Assembly: GCA_964453525.1 (NCBI GenBank)
Contig: CAYVOV010000019.1
Span: 24,406 to 88,405 of the forward strand
Source of the DNA: CAYVOV01 sp964453525
GTDB lineage: Bacteria > Chloroflexota > Dehalococcoidia > Dehalococcoidales > UBA2162
Direction: 5' to 3'
Length of the DNA stretch: 64,000 nucleotides
Each line of letters starts with the position of its first letter. Position 1 is the stretch's first letter. The notes beneath the pieces are model-generated. The model ran no database searches, was not told the origin of the DNA, and saw only the letters and a list, made by a program, of their open reading frames with translations. Shown here in pieces: positions 33,828-40,951 of the stretch. The position numbers were made by a program, and so were the translations under genes.

Positions 33828-35120
33828 ATGCGGGCTGAAGGGAAAAAGGATGAAATAATGCAGGTAGCTAAAAAACCATTCGGTGCTGTCTCAAGAGGAT
33901 TCAGCTTCTACATGAAGCAAGAGCGCGACTGGAAAGTCTCAATGGCGCGAACGAATTTCACCCAGTTCTTTTACAAGATGGTCTTACCTTACCTGTCTAT
34001 TTATACCATGGCTCTGGGAGCCACCGGCACACAGCTTGGCATCGTTAACAGCGTCGGAATGGTTATCACCGGCACTTTAGCGCCGTTAGGCGGCTGGATG
34101 ATTGATAGGACCGGTATCAAGAAGATTTACCTGTTCGGCATCGTAATACTGGTTATATCATACCTTGTCTATGGTATAGCCCAGAACTGGGCTATTATTA
34201 TCGTTGCTATGATTGCCTACCAGTTAGGAATGTTCATCAGCATGCTTAGCGATGGTACCATCTGTGGTAACTGCCTGAAGAGTGAGGAGCGTACCACCTG
34301 TATGGCTATTTGCGAAACCTTCGGCATGGGGCTGCTAGGACTCGCCGCACCCCTGATAGGCGCCTGGCTGGTCAGAACCTTCGGCGGGATAAACGTTGAA
34401 GGCATCAGGCCACTCTTCTTTGTTTGTATGGCAGGTATTATTGTCACATTCTTCGTCATCCTTACCCAGATATCCAACCGACGGTGGGGAAACACCAGTG
34501 AGACCAACCTTAATTTCCTGCAGGGAATCTCCCAAGTGTTTAGAGAAGGGTATCACCTGAAGCGTATGATTATTATTACTGCTTTAAGCGGCATGCAGAT
34601 GGGCGTGGCTGTTCCCTATATCCAGCCCTTTGCCCATGAGTTCAAAGGCGCCGAGGAGTTTGTGCTGGGAGCAATGATCACGGCCAACGCTTTAGCGCCC
34701 CTCGTGCTCGGCATACCTCTCGGCAGACTATCCGATAAGATTGGACGGAAAAAGGTCATCTATTTATCGATGCCCTTTATCGTGGCTTCTTACCTAACGC
34801 TTATCCTTGCGCCCAATTCCAGTTTCCTGATTGCTTCCGGTGCCCTTCTGGGCTTTCTCCCGGTAAGCACGGTTACCACAGGAGCTATGGGACGTGAGCT
34901 GGTCCCTCCATCGCGAATGGGCAGGTGGAATGGAATCTTATCATTGTCCCGGATGTGGTTTGGTGCTCTGACAGTCTATCTATTCGGGCTTGCCTGGGAC
35001 CATATCGGTCCACAATGGGTGTTCGTCGGTGTTATGGCGATTGAACTCACCAGAATTCCACTCCTGATCGGAATGCCTGAGACATTAGGTACACGCTGGG
35101 ACCAAAATAGCCAGGATTAG
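33828..35120 (+). CDS. Major facilitator superfamily transporter
   Basis: 430-residue inner-membrane transporter with about 12 hydrophobic segments. The signature loops after TM2 and TM8 are GGWMIDRTGIKKIY (about 81-94) and GRLSDKIGRKKVIY (about 302-315), the classic MFS G-x3-D-R-x-G-R type. Two starts are possible: the ATG at 33828, or the ATG at 33858 with an aaagga-like site. Substrate unknown. A decayed partial second copy of its 5' part lies just downstream at 35139-35226. Confidence 0.85.
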   Translation: MRAEGKKDEIMQVAKKPFGAVSRGFSFYMKQERDWKVSMARTNFTQFFYKMVLPYLSIYTMALGATGTQLGIVNSVGMVITGTLAPLGGWMIDRTGIKKIYLFGIVILVISYLVYGIAQNWAIIIVAMIAYQLGMFISMLSDGTICGNCLKSEERTTCMAICETFGMGLLGLAAPLIGAWLVRTFGGINVEGIRPLFFVCMAGIIVTFFVILTQISNRRWGNTSETNLNFLQGISQVFREGYHLKRMIIITALSGMQMGVAVPYIQPFAHEFKGAEEFVLGAMITANALAPLVLGIPLGRLSDKIGRKKVIYLSMPFIVASYLTLILAPNSSFLIASGALLGFLPVSTVTTGAMGRELVPPSRMGRWNGILSLSRMWFGALTVYLFGLAWDHIGPQWVFVGVMAIELTRIPLLIGMPETLGTRWDQNSQD

Positions 35121-35138
35121 GCACTTTCATCCCTGATG

Positions 35139-35226
35139 ACTGGACCCTACCTGTCTATTTATATCATGGCCCTGGGAATCACTGCCACACGCAGTTTGGC
35201 ACTATCAACAGCGTCGCATGGGTATT
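35139..35226 (+). pseudogene. Fragment of a second MFS gene
   Basis: About 88 bases (ccctacctgtctatttatatca onward, conceptual PYLSIYIMALGITAT, frameshift, GTINSVA) match 33981-34068 inside the intact transporter. A one-base frame change and missing flanks show it is dead. It suggests an earlier tandem pair of transporter genes. Confidence 0.7.
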
Positions 35227-35270
35227 TTCACTTCGGGAAGGACAACTCAAGAATTAAACTGAGTCTTTAG

Positions 35271-35305
35271 TGGCTGCCGAGCTAGGATTCGAATGTAGCG
35301 CGTCT
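35271..35305 (-). other. tRNA 3'-end-like relic
   Basis: On the minus strand the segment ends ATTCGAATCCTAGC TCGGCAGCCA, the wording of a T-loop, T-stem 3' side, acceptor 3' side and CCA. No matching 5' acceptor strand (TGCCGAG) is found within 100 bases and the T-stem has mismatches, so it is not a functional tRNA. Such 3'-end pieces are typical leftovers of integration or deletion at tRNA genes. Confidence 0.4.
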
Positions 35306-35813
35306 GATGGCCACTGGAACGAGTACTAGGTCTTGAGGTGTGAATGACCGATATATAAACACCAATCCTATTAAACTCGGAAAGGACTTACTAAAGTATT
35401 CCCCGCTCATGCTTATCAGGCACAACAAGGACGGGGAAAGTCTAGTAGAGGAAGGGGAGAGTCTGGTGGAGGCGGGGGAGGCTTGGTCTCCATCTTACCG
35501 TACTATATCGACTTTATTTGAACAGAGACAAGCATTTGCAGTTAGCTTTGATAAATGACTACCCTAATTATATATACTATTTTCTACCTTAGGGAAAATG
35601 CAGGAATGCCATCTCGCTTCGACTAACAATTATTTTTTTTAAGAAAATCAAACATACTTAGTTACTCTATTAACAATCTTTATCTGATAATAATGGCTCT
35701 AATACTAGGGAATAAAACACTTATGTAAAAACGACTATATCTTCCGAAAACCTCATATAATATAATATTATTATAGTTGATATCTAGTCCTTCAACTAGA
35801 TATTGGGGGCATT

Positions 35814-35885
35814 ATGACCAGACAGTATTTTCTTTATTTTGATATTTTGGGATTCGATAAACTCGCAGCCGAGATGGGAGATTAG
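35814..35885 (+). pseudogene. N-terminal remnant of a nucleotidyl-cyclase-like gene
   Basis: A 23-codon frame (MTRQYFLYFDILGFDKLAAEMGD, split here: first MTRQYFLYFDILGF, then DKLAAEMGD) with a weak tgggggc site upstream. The YFDILGF wording resembles the first strand of class III cyclase-like domains (IDILGF). The frame stops at once. A 9-bp hairpin (atatctagt / actagatat, 35780-35803) precedes it. The rest of 35227-36029 is AT-rich, with no other gene seen. Confidence 0.35.
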
Positions 35886-36029
35886 GTTGTTACTCCTATC
35901 AAAATAATCCTGCCTGTTAAAACTTGGCCGGATATTCTATAATTTGTCTCTCCCCTGGTAGATATAATGGAGGTTTTATTAAAAGGTGGTTTTAGGCTAT
36001 TTTGCAAATATGAAGGAGATGCGAACAAT

Positions 36030-36680
36030 ATGAAGAAAGAACAAATGTTTAAAGAACTTAAAGAGTCGGTCATCAGTCTGGATACAGAGAGAGTAGAAAA
36101 TGCGACCCGAGACGCCCTTAACCAGGGCCTTTCACCACAAGATATAATATACAAGGGTCTTGTGGAGGGGATGCAAGTAGTTGGTGATGGGTATGCGCGG
36201 AGGGAACTATTCCTGCCCGAACTGATTGCCAGCGGTGAGGCGATGAAGGCGGCCTTTAGCGTTTTACGGCCTCAAATGCTTAAGGCGGGAGTTAAAGCTG
36301 AGGGAAAAGTTGTAATCGGGACCGTACAAGGCGACATTCATGATATTGGCAAGAGCATCGTTGCTGCCCTCTTGGAAGGTAACGGGTTCGAAGTGTATGA
36401 CCTGGGGGTAGATGTACCAACAGATGCTTTCATTGAAAAGATTAACGAAGTTGATCCTGACGTTGTTGCCCTTTCAGCATTATTATCAGCCACCGTATCC
36501 AAAATGTTCGAAACAGTCTCAATCCTCAGGGAGAAGAACATCCAAGTGAAGATTATCATAGGGGGAGCGGCTACCACACAATTAGCAGCTGATGAAATGA
36601 AAGCTGATGCCTATGGAGAAGATGCCTGGGAAGGTGTTCAAAAAATTAAACAGCTAGTGAAAATGAGGAGGCAGAAATGA
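36030..36680 (+). CDS. Methyltransferase cognate corrinoid protein
   Basis: 216 residues from the ATG at 36030 (aaggag upstream); an open extension of 63 bases lacks a site. An N-terminal helical cap (B12-binding-2, 1-88, with LFLPELIASGEAMKAA) is followed by a Rossmann cobalamin domain with the lower-ligand motif GDIHDIGKSIV (about 105-115), then SALLSATV and IGGAATTQ. It carries the methyl group on cobalt between a substrate methyltransferase and tetrahydrofolate or CoM-type acceptors. Its stop overlaps the next start (ATGA), so the pair is co-translated. Confidence 0.92.
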   Translation: MKKEQMFKELKESVISLDTERVENATRDALNQGLSPQDIIYKGLVEGMQVVGDGYARRELFLPELIASGEAMKAAFSVLRPQMLKAGVKAEGKVVIGTVQGDIHDIGKSIVAALLEGNGFEVYDLGVDVPTDAFIEKINEVDPDVVALSALLSATVSKMFETVSILREKNIQVKIIIGGAATTQLAADEMKADAYGEDAWEGVQKIKQLVKMRRQK

Positions 36681-37777
36681 AGCATGATTGGAAAGCATCA
36701 CAAGAAAGAATGGCAGCCGTGTATGCGGGGGAAACACCGGACAGAGTGCCCTTGTCTATTTTAACCGGTGAATCAATAGCTGCACGTATTACAGGACTCA
36801 CTGTTAGAGAAATGCTGTCGAGTCCCAAGAAGCTAGCTGAAGCTAGCCTAACGACTTCCGAAGTCCTAGGCGCAGATGGTCTTGGCCCAGCCATACCTCC
36901 CTATGCTGGTCCGATGGAAGCGCTAGCCTTTGCCAAGGCTAATGGCAAGGCTGATAAGTTTGTCTGGTTTGAGTATCGCGCACCTCATATGCCCGAGGGC
37001 GTGATATGCAAGACGGAAAAGGATATTGAGAACCTTGAGATACCCGACCACCTGAAAGTTGAGCCATGGCCGACTATCTTAGAAGCCTCAGCAATACTAA
37101 AGGAAAAGAGCGGTGCGTCGCCAGGATTTGCTCCAAGTTTAACTTGGTCGAATGTCCAGTTGCTGCGAGGGACTCAGGCATATATTGATGTGCGGGAGAA
37201 CCCTGACCTGCTCTTGAAATTGTGCGAGAAGATATACGCTTCTCATGTGGATCTTTACAAAGCATCTTGCAAAGTGGTTGGGAAACCTAAAACCATGTTT
37301 AACTGTCAGTACGGATTCAATCGGCACATGCTGAGTTTTGAAGACGCTTGGAAGTTCGAGGGGCAGTTCGTTGTCAGGTTTTATAAAGAAACGGGCCTAC
37401 CCCTCATTGTTCATAACTGCGGTTTCGAGCCCTATTGGGAAGAAATGATAGATAAATTCAGAGAAGAAGGCGTTCCCATACTTTGTGTCAACGGAGGCCA
37501 CCCCATGGATATCGACTATTGGGTTCAGTTTAATAAAAAGTACCCCGATATCGTGATTATGGGTGTCGCTCTCTACGTTAATGATTTGCTGCAATCTGGT
37601 ACTCCTGAAGATATCATGGAACGAGTCAGGCAAATTATCGCCAAACTCGGCCCATCCAAAAGACTCATAGTCTGCCCTCATTGTACTGTCGACTGGAGAC
37701 AGCCCCTCTCCAATATTTTTGCTTTGCGAGAAGCCGTAGAAAAGTACGGGAAGTACCCTATAAAGGTGACGGCGTAA
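36677..37777 (+). CDS. Uroporphyrinogen-decarboxylase-like corrinoid methyltransferase
   Basis: 366-residue UroD-fold (TIM barrel) methyltransferase of the MtaA/MtbA/CmuA group. The zinc site is the His-x-Cys of LIVHNCGFEPYW (about 236-247) plus a late Cys in VCPHCTVDW (about 337-345). The N-terminus RMAAVYAGETPDRVPLS matches the family opening. It would move methyl groups to or from the corrinoid protein encoded immediately upstream. No reductive activase or dedicated substrate methyltransferase is adjacent, so the methyl donor (methoxylated aromatics, methylamines or others) is unknown. Confidence 0.88.
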   Translation: MKHDWKASQERMAAVYAGETPDRVPLSILTGESIAARITGLTVREMLSSPKKLAEASLTTSEVLGADGLGPAIPPYAGPMEALAFAKANGKADKFVWFEYRAPHMPEGVICKTEKDIENLEIPDHLKVEPWPTILEASAILKEKSGASPGFAPSLTWSNVQLLRGTQAYIDVRENPDLLLKLCEKIYASHVDLYKASCKVVGKPKTMFNCQYGFNRHMLSFEDAWKFEGQFVVRFYKETGLPLIVHNCGFEPYWEEMIDKFREEGVPILCVNGGHPMDIDYWVQFNKKYPDIVIMGVALYVNDLLQSGTPEDIMERVRQIIAKLGPSKRLIVCPHCTVDWRQPLSNIFALREAVEKYGKYPIKVTA

Positions 37778-37844
37778 GTCCCTGTGGGCTGTATGACAAG
37801 GAGGTGAAAAGCCCAGCGAGAGAAGTCGGTTATCCATATAATAA

Positions 37845-37882
37845 ACGGGTCCGAGGAGAAGTTCCCGAACCCGTCTTTGTTT
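37845..37882 (+). terminator. Terminator after the methyltransferase pair
   Basis: acgggt (37845-37850) pairs with acccgt (37869-37874), with partial pairing inside (ccgagg / ttcccg), followed by ctttgtttct. It lies immediately before the 3' end of the opposing tmRNA gene. Confidence 0.5.
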
Positions 37883-37883
37883 C

Positions 37884-38238
37884 TGGTGGAGGCGGGGGAG
37901 AGTCGAACTCCCCGTCCAGGAAAGGCTGCTCAGGATATCCTACAAGCTTAGTCAGGTCTTTTATCTTACCCGGTTAGCCTCATCTGACCGAGTTCAGCCG
38001 GGCCAGTCGATTTTTCTTACACTGCCCTTATCGACATCCGGGCAGTGGCACCTCAACTAATCGTCACCCAATCCCGACCCGCTGAGGTGAGGTTGGGTTG
38101 GATGTGCAGCCTATTTAATTAGGCAGCAACTAATACTGGTTCTTTGCCAGTTATTTTTTGCCACTTGTTTTATGAGGGTAGTGGCACCTCAACCTGCAAT
38201 CCTGTAGCATACCTCCCCTGTCGAATCCACGCGCCCCC
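37884..38238 (-). ncRNA. ssrA: Transfer-messenger RNA
   Basis: One-piece tmRNA of 355 bases for trans-translation ribosome rescue. The 5' end GGGGGCG (38238-38232) pairs with CGCCTCC near the 3' end, followed by A and an encoded CCA (37886-37884). The GTGGATTCGACAGG segment and the T-arm GGGAGTTCGACTCTCCC are canonical. The tag ORF (38148-38119) reads GGC AAA GAA CCA GTA TTA GTT GCT GCC TAA, that is GKEPVLVAA, with the usual hydrophobic AA end for ClpP-type proteolysis. An H-type pseudoknot upstream (GAGG/CCTC with GCCACT/AGTGGC) fits PK1. smpB ends 17 bases upstream on the same strand, and clpP is 0.8 kb away. Confidence 0.96.
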
Positions 38239-38254
38239 ATTGAGAACGCTAAAC

Positions 38255-38725
38255 TCAGTTATTAGATACCCTTCGGTACTTACGTTTCGTTACCCGGCCT
38301 ATTTCTACTTCCGCTTCACGGCGGGCTATTGTTTCTCTCTTATCGTGCAGTTTTTTGCCTTTTGCCAGCGCTATCTCAACCTTTGCCCGGCTATCCTTTA
38401 TGTAAATCCTGAGCGGTATCAGCGTCAAGCCTCTTTCTGCAACTTTACTGGCAAGGCTGGCAATTTCTTTCTTATGAAGAAGCAGCTTCCTGGAACGGGT
38501 GGGCTCATGGCTCAGGTAACTGCTGGCATCATAGCGAGCAATATGAGCATTCAAAAGCCACAGTTCGCCCTTTTCAGGCCTGACATAGGCGTCAGCCAGA
38601 TTTGCTTTCCCGGCACGGATAGATTTTATTTCCGTACCGGTAAGAGCAATCCCGGCTTCAATGCTTTCATGCACACTGTAATTGCGGTAAGCCTTGCGGT
38701 TGGTTGTGACTATCTTTATCGCCAT
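38255..38725 (-). CDS. smpB: SsrA-binding protein SmpB
   Basis: 156 residues, the usual size. N-terminal RKAYRNYSVHESIEAGIALTG TEIKSIR (about 10-38), HIARYDASSYLSHEPTRSRKLLLHKKEI and the C-terminal GKKLHDKRETIARREAE-type helix are all diagnostic. It binds the tRNA-like domain of tmRNA, whose gene follows directly. A TTGAAC-17-TATAAT promoter ends only 7 bases before the ATG, so the message is probably leaderless, and no Shine-Dalgarno is present. Confidence 0.96.
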   Translation of the reverse strand: MAIKIVTTNRKAYRNYSVHESIEAGIALTGTEIKSIRAGKANLADAYVRPEKGELWLLNAHIARYDASSYLSHEPTRSRKLLLHKKEIASLASKVAERGLTLIPLRIYIKDSRAKVEIALAKGKKLHDKRETIARREAEVEIGRVTKRKYRRVSNN

Positions 38726-38732
38726 ACACTAA

Positions 38733-38761
38733 ATTATATCATCGGAAATTATGCAGTTCAA
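38733..38761 (-). promoter_or_regulatory. Promoter of smpB-ssrA
   Basis: On the minus strand TTGAAC (38761-38756), 17-base spacer, TATAAT (38738-38733). The -10 is 7 bases from the smpB ATG, so transcription likely begins at the start codon. Confidence 0.7.
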
Positions 38762-38779
38762 AAACCTGGGATATATTGC

Positions 38780-38879
38780 TGTCATTGCGAGGAGTCCGCC
38801 AGAGGCGGAAGACGTGGCAATCTCCTCCTTCGAACATGGTGATTGCCACGCCCCGATTACATCGGGGCTCGCAACGACA
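38780..38879. repeat. tgtcattgcgag terminal-repeat element, copy 1
   Basis: A 100-base element bounded by tgtcattgcgag (38780-38791) and its near-complement ctcgcaacgaca (38868-38879). It contains internal inverted segments (gtggcaatctcc ... gattgccacg and ccccgat-tac-atcgggg). A second copy is at 53807-53908. Elements of this wording are common non-coding, MITE-like palindromic repeats in environmental bacteria. Confidence 0.85.
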
Positions 38880-38948
38880 TAACCAATGGCATAACCAGAC
38901 AAGGCAAATTAATATCCATAAACACGGTGCAAATCACGTAAAAGAAGA

Positions 38949-38978
38949 ACCGGAGTGAAGTAGACGTTTCACTCCGGT
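38949..38978 (-). terminator. Terminator of the clpP operon
   Basis: accggagtgaa / ttcactccggt (11 bp, 8-base loop), followed on the minus strand by TCTTCTTTTACG. It lies 40 bases past the clpP stop. Confidence 0.85.
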
Positions 38979-39017
38979 ATGTAAACTGGTGTTCAGTACA
39001 GCTGGCACAATTACCGA

Positions 39018-39635
39018 CTACTTCTTTTTCTCCTCATCCGGCGGCTTATTGAGGATTTCATCCACAATTCCGTATTCCACAGCCCCCTGAGGATTCAAAT
39101 AGAAGTCACGGTCTGTATCATGAGTGACCTTATCCATCGGCTGTCCGGTATGTTTTACGATGATTTCCTTGAGGATATCCTGCTGCCGGGCAAGCTCACG
39201 GGCGGCAATCTGGATATCGGAAGCCTGTCCCTGCACACCGCCGATAGCCTGGTGCAAATGGATAGTCGAGTGAGGCAGTGCAAAGCGTTTCCCTTTCGTG
39301 CCGGCGCAGAGCAGCACCGTAGCCATGCTGGCAGCCATGCCGACACATATCGTGGACACTTCGGGACGGATTAGCTGCATAGTGTCATAAATAGCAAGTC
39401 CGGCACTGATCACCCCACCGGGACTCTGAATATACATGCTTATGTCTTTGCCCGGGTCTTCCCGCTCAAGGTAAAGAAGCTGAGCAATAAGTACATTTGC
39501 GACCTGGTCATTGATTGGCGTGAAGAGCATAACAATGCGTTCTTTTAGCAGCAGCGAGTATATATCCCAGAACCTTTCGCCACGCGGACCACTCTCAACC
39601 ACACCGGGTATAATATTCATCGGATAATCTTTCAT
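39018..39635 (-). CDS. clpP: ATP-dependent Clp protease proteolytic subunit
   Basis: 205-residue serine protease. The catalytic triad is Ser103 (GMAASMA), His128 (HLHQ) and Asp177 (TDRDFYL), all in canonical spacing. Forms the tetradecameric chamber served by ClpX, ClpC or ClpA, which also degrades tmRNA-tagged proteins. The start overlaps the end of tig by 4 bases (ATGA). Last gene of aspS-tig-clpP. Confidence 0.96.
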   Translation of the reverse strand: MKDYPMNIIPGVVESGPRGERFWDIYSLLLKERIVMLFTPINDQVANVLIAQLLYLEREDPGKDISMYIQSPGGVISAGLAIYDTMQLIRPEVSTICVGMAASMATVLLCAGTKGKRFALPHSTIHLHQAIGGVQGQASDIQIAARELARQQDILKEIIVKHTGQPMDKVTHDTDRDFYLNPQGAVEYGIVDEILNKPPDEEKKK

Positions 39636-40951
39636 TTGTCTTCCTCCTTTTCTACAATTATTTCTGTTTTCTTTTTTGTTTTGGAATCTTTAGCAATATC
39701 AGTAAGTAGCTGCATTGCTTTCCTTGTTAACAGTCTCTGTTCTATTGTCTCACGAGCCTGTGGATTTTCAAATATTTTCAGAACCGATTCTTTATTTTCA
39801 CCGGCATTTTCCGCCACAGTCTGAATCTCAGTGTCAATCTCGGAGCTATCAACTTCAATCTTTTCTTCTTCTATAACCTTACCCAATGCCAGAGACCGAC
39901 TGACTCTTGTGCTCGCCAACGGGTGCAACTCCTCATGTAACTCCTCCTCCGTCTTATTAATGGTCTGCAGATACTGTTCCAGTCGCTGCTGCTGGCCCTG
40001 AAAACGCTGGTCCATAATGCGGTGAATTTCCGCATCCACCATAATCGGGGGAAACTCCAGCTCACTGATCTCAACAAGAGCGTCCAGCAGCTTTTCCTCA
40101 AACTCCTGCTTGACTCTCTCTTCAGCCCTCTGTTTCAGGTCGGATAGAGCACGTTCACGGAGCGCATCCAGCGTTTTAAATTCTGGGTTCACCTGCGCAG
40201 CAAAATCATCGTTTAATTCAGGAAGTATCTCCTGCTTTATCTCATTTACCTTTATTTTGAAAGAAGCCTCTTTACCGGCTATCTCTTCTTCACTGTAATC
40301 CTCCGGTAACTGGAGGGTAAACTCCTTCTCCTCTCCACTACTCATTCCAGCCAGTTGCTCGGCAAATCCCGGCGCTGGAAAAGCCTGGTCTTTGACTACC
40401 TGGTACTGGGCACCTTTTTGATTAATATAAGGTTTATCGCCGACACTGCTTTCAACATCAAACGCCACCATATCACCGAAGTCCACAGCGCGTTCGGCAG
40501 GCTCCCAGATGGCATACTGGTGCTGGAGATTCTCAAGCACTTCATCAACGGTACTTTCATTAACCTCCGCCTTTTCCGGCTCCATCTTGATACTGTAATA
40601 GTCGCCGAGCTTAACGGTAGGTTTTAACGGCACTACTGCCGTAAAGACCACAGGTTCGGTCTGAGTAATTTCGATCTGCGGCTGGCCAATGGCTTCTAAA
40701 TCCTGTTCTTTGATAGCATCTTCATAAGCCCGGGGAACAAGATTATTCAGGGCATCTTCAAGAAGGTTTTCTTTGCCTACATAGCGCTCCAGTATATCCC
40801 GGGGAGCTTTTCCCCGGCGAAAGCCCGGTACTCTGGCCGTCTTTACCAGGCGCCGGTAAGAATCATCAAGGGATTTCTCAACTTCTTCAGGCTCCATCTC
40901 GATAGTCAGGTACGCCTGACTATCCTCGGTTTTATCATTGGTTACTTTCAT
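39632..40951 (-). CDS. tig: Trigger factor
   Basis: 439-residue ribosome-associated chaperone and peptidyl-prolyl isomerase. The ribosome-binding signature appears as GFRRGKAPRDILERYVG (about 42-58). The FKBP-like domain lies near 145-235, and the helical C-terminal arm runs to the Lys/Glu-rich end. Overlaps clpP and aspS by 4 bases each, so the three are translationally coupled. Confidence 0.95.
   Translation of the reverse strand: MKVTNDKTEDSQAYLTIEMEPEEVEKSLDDSYRRLVKTARVPGFRRGKAPRDILERYVGKENLLEDALNNLVPRAYEDAIKEQDLEAIGQPQIEITQTEPVVFTAVVPLKPTVKLGDYYSIKMEPEKAEVNESTVDEVLENLQHQYAIWEPAERAVDFGDMVAFDVESSVGDKPYINQKGAQYQVVKDQAFPAPGFAEQLAGMSSGEEKEFTLQLPEDYSEEEIAGKEASFKIKVNEIKQEILPELNDDFAAQVNPEFKTLDALRERALSDLKQRAEERVKQEFEEKLLDALVEISELEFPPIMVDAEIHRIMDQRFQGQQQRLEQYLQTINKTEEELHEELHPLASTRVSRSLALGKVIEEEKIEVDSSEIDTEIQTVAENAGENKESVLKIFENPQARETIEQRLLTRKAMQLLTDIAKDSKTKKKTEIIVEKEEDK

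Noticed and set aside
35271..35345. Functional tRNA gene
   Set aside because: Only a 3'-end-like piece is present; no 5' acceptor strand, D-arm or anticodon arm can be completed on either strand.
35340..35558. 72-codon open frame with ESLVEEGESLVEAGE
   Set aside because: The repetitive part comes from a short tandem repeat in the DNA; no ribosome site and no similarity to anything recognised.
37681..37977. Plus-strand open frame of 98 codons
   Set aside because: It runs through the methyltransferase 3' end and into the tmRNA gene, has no ribosome site, and is explained by those features.
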